Below are positions 1 through 8,420 of a stretch of 22,437 bases of DNA, one piece after another; the stretch's first letter is position 1, and each line of letters opens with the position of its first letter. This stretch comes from a virus. A program made the translations under genes and the position numbers. Location: positions 1 to 22,437 of the IMG/VR virus record IMGVR_UViG_3300017759_000100; one strand, 5' to 3'. Under the pieces are notes generated by a model. The model was not told the origin of the DNA, made no database searches, and was given only the letters and a program-made list of their open reading frames with translations.

Positions 1-1454
1 AAGTTGTTTGCTGCTTGAACGCATAAACATCTTTCAGATAAGAAGTTAACTACCATCTCATCAGCGTCAGAAGTATAGTTTCCACCAACAGATCCAGTGA
101 TCCATGATTTCATTTTTCTATCATCAGCTTCAGAAGATCTGTATCTAATATGTAAGAATGGTCTAGAGATATTTTTACCCATAGATTGATCATACACAGT
201 AGATGTACCAGCTGGTACTAAAAGACCTTGAATATCAGTCAAGTTTCCTCTAGTAGTTGAATCATTTAAGTATTTCCAGTCAGATTTGTAGAAGTCATAA
301 GAACCTCTTCTGAAACCAGAGAAACCTAAATTTAACGCCATATCTTCTGCGTTGTTGAATACTCCATAAGAAGCACCACCAGCAACGTGTGAATTTACAG
401 ACGCTAACATGTTATCAATTTCTAAAGAAGTGTTTCTATCTAAGAACATCATGTTCTCTTCAATAGCACCTTGCTTGTCTAATTCATTAAGAATAGTATC
501 GAACTCACTTAAACCAGCATTAACGACATAAGCTGTAGAAACTCCAGCAGAGTTATATCCAGTTTGTACGTCAAAATCAGTTCCAGTAAATACTAAACCT
601 CTTGATTCAACAGCTGCAAAAAGACCTTCAGTACCTTGAACGCCAGAAATTGCAGAGCCAGTAGCTACTGGTTCAGCTTCTAACATAGACATTTCTAGGT
701 AGTCTTCAAATCTTAATCTAGCTTCGTGTTCAGACTTCATGTACCATAAGTAACCAGAAGCTCCGTTTTCAGTTGTAACTTCAACCCAACCGATCTGTGC
801 AGTGTCAGAACCATTAACTTGGTATCTGTCTCTTAAGATGATTGGTCTGTTGCTAAACTGAGTAAACCCAGCGTCGATGCTACCAACGATTCCTGAAGAA
901 CCTTTTGGATATTCATTACCATAAACGAATACTTTGATGTCATCAAGATTAGCAAACAAAGCACCGTCAGCTAAATCGTTAGTTGAATAAGGTAGAACTG
1001 TAGCCCCTGTATTTGTAATAGCAGATACTCTACATTTTATTGTGTTACCTATTCTAGCTGATTCATTGTTTACAATGATAACTGTATCAAATTGTTGTAC
1101 TAAGTGGCCAGCAGGTAATGTAATTGTATTATCAGCAGCTACTGCAACTTGTACAGAGTTAGCTCCAGATTCTAACGAATCATAAGCGATGTGTAATCTT
1201 CCTTGTTCAGACCAAATAACTTGATCAGAAGCAAGAGGCATTTCAGCTCCTACCATTTTAAGGAAACCAGATACAGTTCTTTTTCCGTATCTTTCTACTT
1301 CCTTTTCATAAATTTCTGGTAAAAATTGCTGTGCGAATGTTCCACCGCCAGATGCAGAATCGAAGCTCAAATAATTGTCTCCCCACAACGATTGAGTTGG
1401 GCGAGGTGTCAAGTGCTGTAATTCAGCACCTTGAGCAGGATTAATAAAAGGCAT
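1..1454 (-). CDS. Major capsid protein, 3' end cut by the window edge
   Basis: The frame stays open from an ATG at 1454 to base 1, giving 484 codons with no stop, so only the C-terminal end is missing. The protein begins MPFINPAQGAELQHL and has, at about residues 55-90, a run (ERYGKRTVSGFLKM ... VIWSEQGRLHIAYDS) of the kind seen in capsid proteins of Bacteroidota podovirus-like phages. Its visible end (FLSERCLCVQAANN) looks like the last strand of the capsid fold. It would form the icosahedral shell, presumably with the HK97 fold. Placement after portal and scaffold genes supports the role strongly. Codon use is richer in GC-ending codons such as AAC, GAC and TTC than in the neighbouring genes, as expected for the most highly expressed virion gene. 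The start follows an A/T-only leader with no Shine-Dalgarno. The identity rests on context, length and general resemblance, not on a catalytic motif. Confidence 0.85.
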   Translation of the reverse strand, partial: MPFINPAQGAELQHLTPRPTQSLWGDNYLSFDSASGGGTFAQQFLPEIYEKEVERYGKRTVSGFLKMVGAEMPLASDQVIWSEQGRLHIAYDSLESGANSVQVAVAADNTITLPAGHLVQQFDTVIIVNNESARIGNTIKCRVSAITNTGATVLPYSTNDLADGALFANLDDIKVFVYGNEYPKGSSGIVGSIDAGFTQFSNRPIILRDRYQVNGSDTAQIGWVEVTTENGASGYLWYMKSEHEARLRFEDYLEMSMLEAEPVATGSAISGVQGTEGLFAAVESRGLVFTGTDFDVQTGYNSAGVSTAYVVNAGLSEFDTILNELDKQGAIEENMMFLDRNTSLEIDNMLASVNSHVAGGASYGVFNNAEDMALNLGFSGFRRGSYDFYKSDWKYLNDSTTRGNLTDIQGLLVPAGTSTVYDQSMGKNISRPFLHIRYRSSEADDRKMKSWITGSVGGNYTSDADEMVVNFLSERCLCVQAANN

Positions 1455-1473
1455 AATTTTTAATTTTTAATGT
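1455..1473 (-). promoter_or_regulatory. A-rich leader (ribosome binding region) of the capsid gene
   Basis: The whole gap between the scaffold-like gene and the capsid ATG reads, on the coding strand, ACATTAAAAATTAAAAATT and contains no GGAG-like element. Repeated TTAAAAA just before the ATG is the type of A-rich, unstructured initiation region used by highly translated Bacteroidota genes, where Shine-Dalgarno pairing is rarely used. Similar A/T-only leaders precede the scaffold and portal genes. The functional reading is an inference from base composition and the expected high output of the gene. Confidence 0.4.
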
Positions 1474-2712
1474 TTAACTTATTTTATTTGGATTTCTCCC
1501 AATCTTTACTTTAAAGTCGTTAGATGATTCACCTGTTACCGCTCTCACTCTCATACCACCAGACTCAATAACATTACTGTTTGTTTGTCTAGCAGACATA
1601 TCAACATTTTTAGCTTTAGCCATACTATCCTTGATAGCGTCAGCCTTGCCTTGTTGATAAAAATGATTAGCAACTAAATCAGGATTCATTGCTGTGAAAA
1701 GTGATTTATGATAACCTTTAGCATCTTCAACAACTTGAGTATCTTTATTTGTAAATTTACTCACGAAATTATTAATGTTCATTTGGTTATCCTTAACCTT
1801 GTCAGCCTCTTTAATGTTTAGTCTGAAACGTTTTTCACCAACTTTATATTCAAAACCTTTGAATTCATTGTTAAAAACTTCATTTGACTTTTTCTCAAAG
1901 ATAGACTTGTTCTTTTCAACAGTCTTAGCGTCTTCATTGTATCGATTAAAGAAGTCAATAGCTTTCTGTTGTTCAGGCGCTAACCTGCTTCCAGCTTTAA
2001 CTTCTGCGTAATATTTGGACTTTTGCCCGTCCAAGTGGCTTTTGGCATTCGCAACTTGCTCTTTTAATGCCAATTTTTTTCTTCTAATGTCTTTAGGATC
2101 GTCCTCATCTTCATTGTATGAATATAAATCTTCCATAACGAAAACTCTTTCTTCATCTGTTAAATGAGGTTTAGTTTGTTTTAAGTACTCGTTTACGAGT
2201 TCATTATCATCAAACTTATCATAATCTTGATTTAATCTAACATAATCATCAAGACTACCCCCTGTTTCATTAATGAATTCAACTACCTTTTGTATATTTT
2301 CAGGTAGTGGTTCACCAGTCTCTTTAGCCTCAGCAACAGCTTCTTCAACTGCTTCTTTAACTTCTTCAACTTTTTCTTCAACCTCTATTTCAGTAATCTC
2401 CTCAACAACAGGTGTTTCTTCAACTACCTCTTCTGTTTTTTCTTCTTCTTTAACCTCTTCAACAGGTTCTTCTTTTACTTCTTCTTTCGGTTGTTCTTCT
2501 TCTTTTTTCTCAGATAAATCTACTTTTGCTACATCAGTATCTTCTTTTTTACTAACCTTAGCCCATTTATCTAAGTCTACTTTAATAGTACCATCTTCTT
2601 TAACCTCATTAGGGTTAGATGGTTCTTCAACCTTTTGTTCTTCAACAACAGGCTGTTCTTGTGTTTGTTCAACGATTTCTTCAACCGCCTCAGCTTTCTT
2701 TTTTTTAGCCAT
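1474..2712 (-). CDS. Probable capsid scaffolding / head assembly protein
   Basis: A 412-residue soluble protein coded between portal and capsid genes, the usual place of a scaffold. After a lysine patch (MAKKKK), residues 5 to about 135 are low complexity and dominated by Glu, Val and Lys, probably disordered or weakly helical. Residues about 140-345 are charged and mostly helical (for example DDYVRLNQDYDKFDDNELV and LTDEERVFVMEDLYSYNED). The C-terminus is basic (FKVKIGRNPNKIS), which could contact capsid subunits as known scaffolds do. There is no membrane segment, signal peptide or protease motif. It ends 19 bases before the capsid ATG and starts 26 bases after the portal stop, so it is in the same transcription unit. 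The assignment comes from position, acidity and helical content; a head-decoration or ejected-cargo protein is the main alternative. Confidence 0.55.
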   Translation of the reverse strand: MAKKKKAEAVEEIVEQTQEQPVVEEQKVEEPSNPNEVKEDGTIKVDLDKWAKVSKKEDTDVAKVDLSEKKEEEQPKEEVKEEPVEEVKEEEKTEEVVEETPVVEEITEIEVEEKVEEVKEAVEEAVAEAKETGEPLPENIQKVVEFINETGGSLDDYVRLNQDYDKFDDNELVNEYLKQTKPHLTDEERVFVMEDLYSYNEDEDDPKDIRRKKLALKEQVANAKSHLDGQKSKYYAEVKAGSRLAPEQQKAIDFFNRYNEDAKTVEKNKSIFEKKSNEVFNNEFKGFEYKVGEKRFRLNIKEADKVKDNQMNINNFVSKFTNKDTQVVEDAKGYHKSLFTAMNPDLVANHFYQQGKADAIKDSMAKAKNVDMSARQTNSNVIESGGMRVRAVTGESSNDFKVKIGRNPNKIS

Positions 2713-2738
2713 AATATAATATTATAAAATTAAACAAA

Positions 2739-5165
2739 TTATCTTGGTTCAAAGGCATTCATGCCGAACCCACCACCCATTATATCATTACCTGAAGATT
2801 CAAAGTTTTTAGGTGGTTTTGCATTATTTCTTTGATCTATTAATTCAGATTGTTGACTCGCTTGGATTTTAGTTCTTTCGTCCTTGCGGTTTTCTTTATT
2901 ATCTTCACTTGCTTTTGCAGTTTGAGCTTTCATTTGCTCTATCTGCATGTTAAGTTGAAACTCATGATTCATTAACTCTTTCTTAAGTTGAGCTTCTTTC
3001 ATCATTTTTTCTGTTTCAAGTTGAGCTTTTGTTTGCTCTAACTGCATTTGATTTTGCGTTATAACTTGATTTTTCTGTGCTTCCGCTTGTGCTGCAACCT
3101 GTTGAGCTTGAGCATTAGCCTGAGCTTGCTGTTGAATATTCTGCTGTTGTAGCATTGCGTCTTCTTCAGCTTTTCTTTTACGTTTTAGTTTTAATAACTG
3201 ATTAGCTAGTTTAACATTTTTAATCTCTCTAATATCAATAGCGTCTTCAAGGTTTATACCCTGCTGTTGTAGAGCTTGTTGAATATTATTTTCTAACATA
3301 GCTTTTTCCTCTTCATCAGGTGTTAATTCGATAAATATACCAAAGTCATATAAATGTAAATCAGCCATTTCTCTTAATGTAGCAACATTATGTCTACCTA
3401 ATTTTTGCACAAAAGCATCAGCTGTTGGTGAGTATTCTAGTATATCAGATATTCTTAATGATAAACACTCAGCTAACTCAGTTGTTAAAAATAAACCAGC
3501 TTGTAATATATGTCTTGTAGCTGTATTGCTATTAGCAGCAGCTAACTTTTGTACACCTACTAATGTTTTAGCATCTGGCATACTACCATCTCTTGCTTCA
3601 TTTAATCCGGTTACGTCTCTTATCATTTGTAAATAATAATTATACGTTTGAATTAATGATTGTAGTTTTGCGCCACCATTACCTGATTGTATTTCTTGAA
3701 TAGGCACTTTACCTGGGTTCATATCACCATCAGACGTAAATGATCTACCAATTATACTACCAGTTTGGAAGAACATGTTTAACGCCTCTTGTGGATTATA
3801 ATTAGTTCCATTACCTAAATCTATTTCAGCTAAACCATCAGCATCTAAATATATACCATCTGGAACCATTCTAGACATCACCTGTTGAATTTTAAGGTGT
3901 GTTATTTGAATCATATCAGCAAATGTAGTAATTCTACTAACTAGAGATTCTATTTTACCCTTGTACATTCTAGGAGCAACGATGCTATAATTCATTTTAA
4001 CCTTCGTGTAATCACTTTTAGGTCTCATCATGTTGTTAGCTAAGTTCCATCTTAACATTTGTTTAGTGCCTAAAACCATAGCGCCTTCAAATAAAACCTC
4101 TATTTGTTTAGATAATTTACCAAATCTTTCTTCTAGTAATTCTGTAGGAGGATTAAACTCATCATCTTTTGCTATTATTTTATGAGCACCTGTTGAAGTT
4201 TCTTTTGTTTTATAAACCTCATTCATATATGTTTTATAATTAAAATATAAAACTTGTATTTGGTTTTTATCTTGATTAACTGATTCAGCTAAACTTCTGT
4301 TGTAAAAACCTGTAGTTTGATGACCTTGGTTATGTAGAGATTTTAATTCTTGTTCTGTTAAATGAGGAAACTCTTTTACTATTTCATTTATAGGTAGAGT
4401 TTTTATTTCACCAAAATAATATATGTCTTCAAAATATGGATCTTCAGTATATGAATACACTATATTAGCTGGATCAACATACTCTACTTTAACGCCTTCA
4501 GCTTTATTAAAAGTGTTTTTAACACAACCTATACCTAAAACACATAAGTCGTAATTAATTTTTTTACGTAGTAATTCATATCTATTACCCTCTAGTAAAA
4601 CATTAATAGCTTGCTCTTCTGCAATTTCAACAGCTTGTTTATAATTAAGCTGCATGTGCAACTGTAATTCTTCTTCGTTATCAGGTAAAGGGTTAGCATC
4701 ACTTGATTGTAGGTTTACACCAAAAGCTTCAGCTGCAAACTCATTTAATTCTTGAGATCTCATATCAGCTAATATACCTTCCATGTACTTAGTTCTTTTA
4801 TCAACTCCGTATGGATCCTGCGTGTATGCTTTTATATCAAACGTTCTTTCTGATATACCATTTACTACTATATCTACAAACTTAGGTATAATAGGGACTG
4901 GTTTCCAGTCTAAATTAAGATAAGATAGATCACCATTTATAGATAATTCATCTTTATATTTTTGAATAGCTTGTTCTCCCCTAGCATAAAGTCTAAGTTT
5001 ATGGAAGTTATTTTGGTTGCTAGCAAATCTATTTGTACCAGAGTCTCTTTTAAACCACTCACTTTCAATAGCTTTACCTATCTTTAAACCATATTCTAAG
5101 GATAACTTCTCTTTGTCGCTTACAACTTGACTAGGAAAATAATTGCTCATGTAAGACTCAGCCAT
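2739..5165 (-). CDS. Portal protein
   Basis: An 808-residue protein lying directly after the large terminase (its ATG is 1 base past the terminase stop). It would form the dodecameric ring at one capsid vertex through which DNA enters and leaves and on which the neck and tail are built. Residues about 170-410 have the alternating helical and beta pattern of a portal wing and stem. The most telling part is residues about 515-552 (VTGLNEARDGSMPDAKTLVG and LAAANSNTATRHIL), a motif I associate with portals of crAss-like and related Bacteroidota phages. Residues about 655-770 are a long Gln/Lys/Glu-rich coiled coil (LQQQNIQQQAQANAQAQQ), then a short Gly-Met-rich tail (MGGGFGMNAFEPR). Large portals of about 800 residues with long helical C-termini are normal in that phage group. 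Initiation is without Shine-Dalgarno and probably coupled to terminase translation. Confidence 0.87.
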   Translation of the reverse strand: MAESYMSNYFPSQVVSDKEKLSLEYGLKIGKAIESEWFKRDSGTNRFASNQNNFHKLRLYARGEQAIQKYKDELSINGDLSYLNLDWKPVPIIPKFVDIVVNGISERTFDIKAYTQDPYGVDKRTKYMEGILADMRSQELNEFAAEAFGVNLQSSDANPLPDNEEELQLHMQLNYKQAVEIAEEQAINVLLEGNRYELLRKKINYDLCVLGIGCVKNTFNKAEGVKVEYVDPANIVYSYTEDPYFEDIYYFGEIKTLPINEIVKEFPHLTEQELKSLHNQGHQTTGFYNRSLAESVNQDKNQIQVLYFNYKTYMNEVYKTKETSTGAHKIIAKDDEFNPPTELLEERFGKLSKQIEVLFEGAMVLGTKQMLRWNLANNMMRPKSDYTKVKMNYSIVAPRMYKGKIESLVSRITTFADMIQITHLKIQQVMSRMVPDGIYLDADGLAEIDLGNGTNYNPQEALNMFFQTGSIIGRSFTSDGDMNPGKVPIQEIQSGNGGAKLQSLIQTYNYYLQMIRDVTGLNEARDGSMPDAKTLVGVQKLAAANSNTATRHILQAGLFLTTELAECLSLRISDILEYSPTADAFVQKLGRHNVATLREMADLHLYDFGIFIELTPDEEEKAMLENNIQQALQQQGINLEDAIDIREIKNVKLANQLLKLKRKRKAEEDAMLQQQNIQQQAQANAQAQQVAAQAEAQKNQVITQNQMQLEQTKAQLETEKMMKEAQLKKELMNHEFQLNMQIEQMKAQTAKASEDNKENRKDERTKIQASQQSELIDQRNNAKPPKNFESSGNDIMGGGFGMNAFEPR

Positions 5166-5166
5166 A

Positions 5167-7377
5167 TTATTGTTTTATTAATTTTGAATTATAGCCTTTA
5201 TTTTTATATTTAGCTATTGTTAAATTTATTTTATCTCTTTGCACATTTGATCTTGGATTATACAAATGTCTATTACAAGCCATAATAGCTAAACCGCTAC
5301 TAATTGTTGCATCAAACTTAGTTCTTCTTGTTATATCAAAACCAGCCCAATCATTTAATGTGTTGTTAAACACCATATCACCATATTCACCATCAGCTTT
5401 CAAACCCACATGGTCATTTATATACATTTCAATTGCGGCAGCATGTGCCTGTTTAATATCCTCACTAGAGTTAGGCATTCCACCAACTTCTTTTTCCGCT
5501 ACAGATAATTTATTCCAAACTTTATCAGGTCTATTCATTGAATAACCTCTATAACCGCGTCTTTTCAAATAATACAATAGACGAGGTTTATTATTCTCAG
5601 CGAGTATTGGCATCCCGTAAAAAACTAAAGCCATTAGAACGTCCTCAAAGAACATCTCGGATGTCTGAGGTCTAGCTAAGTACTCTAAGAAAAAAGAATT
5701 AGCAGGAGCATCTTCCATACTAAACTTTGTTAATCCGTGTAAAGCTCCTTTAGAACCTTTACCATCAACTGTACCTGATATATCGTAGCTATCACAACCA
5801 AAAGCGCCCATATGTTCATTACCAGGATATTTTAAACCGTTTTTAACTACTTGTTTATTTTGTAAATGAGATGGTGGCGTCCAAGATATATTAAACCTAC
5901 CTTGTTGATTTGGTAAAAACCTAACAGTAGTATCTTTTATACCACCTGCCCACTGGAAATTACCTCTACTATAATTAGCAACCTCTTCATTTATATCTAT
6001 TTGCTCGTATATTTTTACTAAATTAAATATACTATTTTTAGTTTCATCTCTGAAAGCATGTTCTTCAGTTCTTGGAAACTGTCTATAAAACTCATTTAAA
6101 GCATCCTGATCATTCTTTAATCCATCAGCTTCATTTTGCCAATGATCAATAACACCTATGTCTATATAGTCTCCAAATGGTCCCTTAACCTCCTCTGTTG
6201 GCGTTTCGAATACAGGTATTCCATTAGAATCAATGAATCCTTCGTAGTTCCATTCCATAGGTATGAACAAACTATATAATCCCGAGCTAGTCTGTCCATT
6301 GCGGTTTCTTTTGGTAACGTCTGAATCATAATACAGTTTTTTAAAGTTATCACCTCCTTTGTCTAAAGCGTTTGATGTTGAACCCATCATACACTTACCA
6401 ATAATCCTACTACCTAACCTTAATGTAGTTTTTGTTACACGCCAGTTATTTAATATGTTGTTTGGTCTTTCCCACTTACCACTTTCATCATGTACTAACA
6501 GTTTTAGTTTTTCACCGTCATAACTGTTATCACCTGTATTTTTCCAATCAATAGTTGTATCTAACCCTGTTAATTCCTCAGGTCTATTTTCAGTAGATGT
6601 AATATTTCTTCTTGTTAACTTGCTAGCTGGTACTCTATATGCTAGTTCTGTTTTCGGTCGATCCATACCATCTTGAATCGGTTTAAAGAAGAAAGGATAA
6701 TTAACTGATATTGGTACCACTTTATCAGTAAACATCTTTTTTGCATCTGGACCAGACTTAGATAATATACCAAATCTAGCATCACTAGATATTGTAGCTA
6801 AGTTAACTGTCTCACCAGAAGCCATAAACGAAAAACCAGATCGTCTATTTTTAAGATAACACATACCGTAACATCTATTATCAGCTTTACAAGCTTCCCA
6901 AAAAATATAAAATAATCTATTAGCTTCTCTAAAATCTGGATGTCCTACATCAATTTTAGACCACTGAAGATACATATAGTGTGTACCAGTAATGTAAGTA
7001 GGTATATCATTATTACTAAACCAGAAACCATTTTCTCTTTTCGTAAACTCATTCTCTATATAACCAATATACTTATTTTTAAAATCCTCTGGGTAATCAC
7101 GCCAATCAAATATAGTTTTTATTCTATTTAACTCTTTAGGATATTCTGTTACCTGCCAAGTACTATTTTCAAAAACGTGTACTTCTTTTGGAACTTTTGG
7201 CAAAGCTATATGTAAACCTTGTATGCTATACACATCACCTATTTGCCCTGTTTTACTAATTACAACAACATCATTTTCTTTATTGTAACCATACTTCCAA
7301 GCCTTTTTCTTGTTAAGCCTTTTAATTGTATTTGTTTTAATCGGTGTAACAATACTATATAGTTTTTGCTCGTACAT
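5167..7377 (-). CDS. terL: Terminase large subunit (packaging ATPase and nuclease)
   Basis: A 736-residue motor protein that cuts concatemeric DNA and drives it through the portal with ATP. An N-terminal extension of about 150 residues comes first. The ATPase part has an Arg-rich P-loop-like segment at residues 176-187 (KNRRSGFSFMAS), a Walker B strand at 293-301 (LLVHDESGK, with D297 and E298) and a coupling-motif-like GSTSNA at 332-337. The RNase H-like nuclease has a first acidic residue in GCDSYD (D529), a second likely near ILAENN (E594) and a third in TKFDATISSG (D689). These spacings suit terminase large subunits, and the total length is long for the family but normal in crAss-like phages. 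The start ATG overlaps the stop of the upstream small gene by 1 nt (TAATG), suggesting coupled translation. It is followed after 1 base by the portal gene. Confidence 0.88.
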   Translation of the reverse strand: MYEQKLYSIVTPIKTNTIKRLNKKKAWKYGYNKENDVVVISKTGQIGDVYSIQGLHIALPKVPKEVHVFENSTWQVTEYPKELNRIKTIFDWRDYPEDFKNKYIGYIENEFTKRENGFWFSNNDIPTYITGTHYMYLQWSKIDVGHPDFREANRLFYIFWEACKADNRCYGMCYLKNRRSGFSFMASGETVNLATISSDARFGILSKSGPDAKKMFTDKVVPISVNYPFFFKPIQDGMDRPKTELAYRVPASKLTRRNITSTENRPEELTGLDTTIDWKNTGDNSYDGEKLKLLVHDESGKWERPNNILNNWRVTKTTLRLGSRIIGKCMMGSTSNALDKGGDNFKKLYYDSDVTKRNRNGQTSSGLYSLFIPMEWNYEGFIDSNGIPVFETPTEEVKGPFGDYIDIGVIDHWQNEADGLKNDQDALNEFYRQFPRTEEHAFRDETKNSIFNLVKIYEQIDINEEVANYSRGNFQWAGGIKDTTVRFLPNQQGRFNISWTPPSHLQNKQVVKNGLKYPGNEHMGAFGCDSYDISGTVDGKGSKGALHGLTKFSMEDAPANSFFLEYLARPQTSEMFFEDVLMALVFYGMPILAENNKPRLLYYLKRRGYRGYSMNRPDKVWNKLSVAEKEVGGMPNSSEDIKQAHAAAIEMYINDHVGLKADGEYGDMVFNNTLNDWAGFDITRRTKFDATISSGLAIMACNRHLYNPRSNVQRDKINLTIAKYKNKGYNSKLIKQ

Positions 7378-7652
7378 TACTTAGATCTTTTTTCAGCGAA
7401 TCCACTAAATGTTTGTTTTTTAGTTTCTTCAACTGGTTTTCCATCTATCATGCTTTGCTCAGTCTGTATTCTTGTTAATATTTCAAAAGCATCGAATATA
7501 GCTAGTTTCTTTGTTGCTGCTGCATTTTTTAATCTATCAGCAGATATATCATCATCACTATCAACAATTGGCTCTTTAGCAACTTTAACTAACTCCTCTA
7601 CAGCTTTATAACCAGCTTGGATTATATTCTCTTTCTTCTCCTTGATATTCAT
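7377..7652 (-). CDS. Small helical protein, candidate terminase small subunit
   Basis: A 91-residue protein starting MNIKEKKENIIQAGYKAV, predicted mainly helical, with a central run (ISADRLKNAAATKKLAIFDA) and a basic end (FAEKRSK). It sits just before the large terminase and its stop overlaps that start by 1 nt, the usual place of the DNA-recognition subunit. I chose the ATG at 7652 over the in-frame ATG at 7697 because the longer version would overlap the previous gene by 92 bases and add a beta-like N-terminus (MSVYIEFKQVQLQLN) that does not fit the helical fold. The chosen start also has an A/T-rich leader like its neighbours; it still overlaps the previous gene by 47 bases. No helix-turn-helix is clear by eye, so the terminase role is an inference from position, size and helical content. 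Confidence 0.5.
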   Translation of the reverse strand: MNIKEKKENIIQAGYKAVEELVKVAKEPIVDSDDDISADRLKNAAATKKLAIFDAFEILTRIQTEQSMIDGKPVEETKKQTFSGFAEKRSK

Positions 7653-8202
7653 ATTTAATTGTAATTGCACTTGTTTGAACTCTATATAAACGCTCATCGT
7701 TTACTATAAACTCGTATTCACTACGAGGTACGAATCCTACTAAATCACCAGGTTTTAAATTGTTTAAATATTCGTGATTATTAGTATATTTTAAAACACC
7801 AACTAACGGCTGCTCTTTTTCTATACTAAAATTATCAGTAGCGTGTATTGGTTTTACAAAGCAATACTCATCAACTGATTTCCAAGTGTTGTTATTTTTA
7901 TATAAGTATATTTGATCCAGTTGAACAAAATATTTATCTTCCTCAAAGTATCCTTTACTATTTTGCTCTACGCCTCTTATATCTTTCCAACGTCTAAAAA
8001 CATTATGATGAACTATAATTTCATCACCTATATTTATATTAGTTTGAAATCCTTTAGGTGTAGATAAAACAATAGCGTTTCTATTTACATTTTGATGTGT
8101 AAAATTCTCAGTATTTGTAATAAGTGATTTATCACCTATTTTCTTAATATTATTATATCTTGAATCTACTGGTTTAACTACAAAATAATAAAGACCTTGC
8201 AT
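7606..8202 (-). CDS. Two-domain beta-barrel protein resembling tandem co-chaperonin Cpn10 folds
   Basis: A 198-residue protein of unknown family. Two halves share a pattern. Residues 7-100 run from FVVKPVD through IVLSTP and the turn NINIGDEIIVHH to EEDKYFVQLDQIYLYK. Residues 115-184 run from FVKPI through GVLKYTNN and the turn LKPGDLVGFVPR to VNDERLYRVQTSAITIKY. This order (V-x-P strand, loop, GD turn before hydrophobic strands, then E-x-x-Y-x-V and a closing Ile-rich strand) is that of GroES/Cpn10 barrels. It could help fold virion proteins with the host GroEL, as phage T4 Gp31 does, or simply reuse the barrel as a structural part. The start is taken as the ATG at 8202, which overlaps the previous TGA by 1 nt (TGATG), rather than the TTG one codon upstream. 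The gene being real is near certain; the fold is an inference. Confidence 0.8.
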   Translation of the reverse strand: MQGLYYFVVKPVDSRYNNIKKIGDKSLITNTENFTHQNVNRNAIVLSTPKGFQTNINIGDEIIVHHNVFRRWKDIRGVEQNSKGYFEEDKYFVQLDQIYLYKNNNTWKSVDEYCFVKPIHATDNFSIEKEQPLVGVLKYTNNHEYLNNLKPGDLVGFVPRSEYEFIVNDERLYRVQTSAITIKYEYQGEEREYNPSWL

Positions 8203-8420
8203 CAATATTCTAAATTGTACTCAACGGCTATAGCCATGTTCTTATTAAAATCTTTCCAAGGTAGAACCTCATTTCCTTTTTTAATATAAACGCTATACTT
8301 ATCGTCTTCCTCAACTATACAATCAATGATATGCCCTCCGTAAACCTCTTGATCTACGGAGTAGTGCATAGCTTCATTTTTGTAATCTTTACCGATACTA
8401 ATCTTTCTTATCAGTCTCAT
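8202..8420 (-). CDS. Small conserved-type phage protein, function unknown
   Basis: A 72-residue protein (MRLIRKISIGKDYKNEAMHY ...) made mostly of alternating short strands, with a central VYGGHIIDCIVEEDDKYSVY and then WKDFNKNMAIAVEYNLEY. It has no signal peptide, membrane segment or cysteine cluster. The pattern suggests a small beta-sheet domain. It overlaps the preceding coiled-coil gene by 23 bases and the next gene by 1 nt, so it is part of the same message. Similar short proteins occur near terminase genes in marine phage genomes, but I cannot name a function. Confidence 0.75.
   Translation of the reverse strand: MRLIRKISIGKDYKNEAMHYSVDQEVYGGHIIDCIVEEDDKYSVYIKKGNEVLPWKDFNKNMAIAVEYNLEY

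Noticed and set aside
2273-2719. Plus-strand open frame of 148 codons rich in Ser and Thr
   Set aside because: It is the antisense shadow of the Glu/Val-rich tract of the scaffold candidate; the low-complexity composition keeps the opposite strand free of stops.
6162-6353. Minus-strand frame of 63 codons inside the terminase gene
   Set aside because: It is out of frame within the ATPase-nuclease region of the terminase, which is intact across the same bases.
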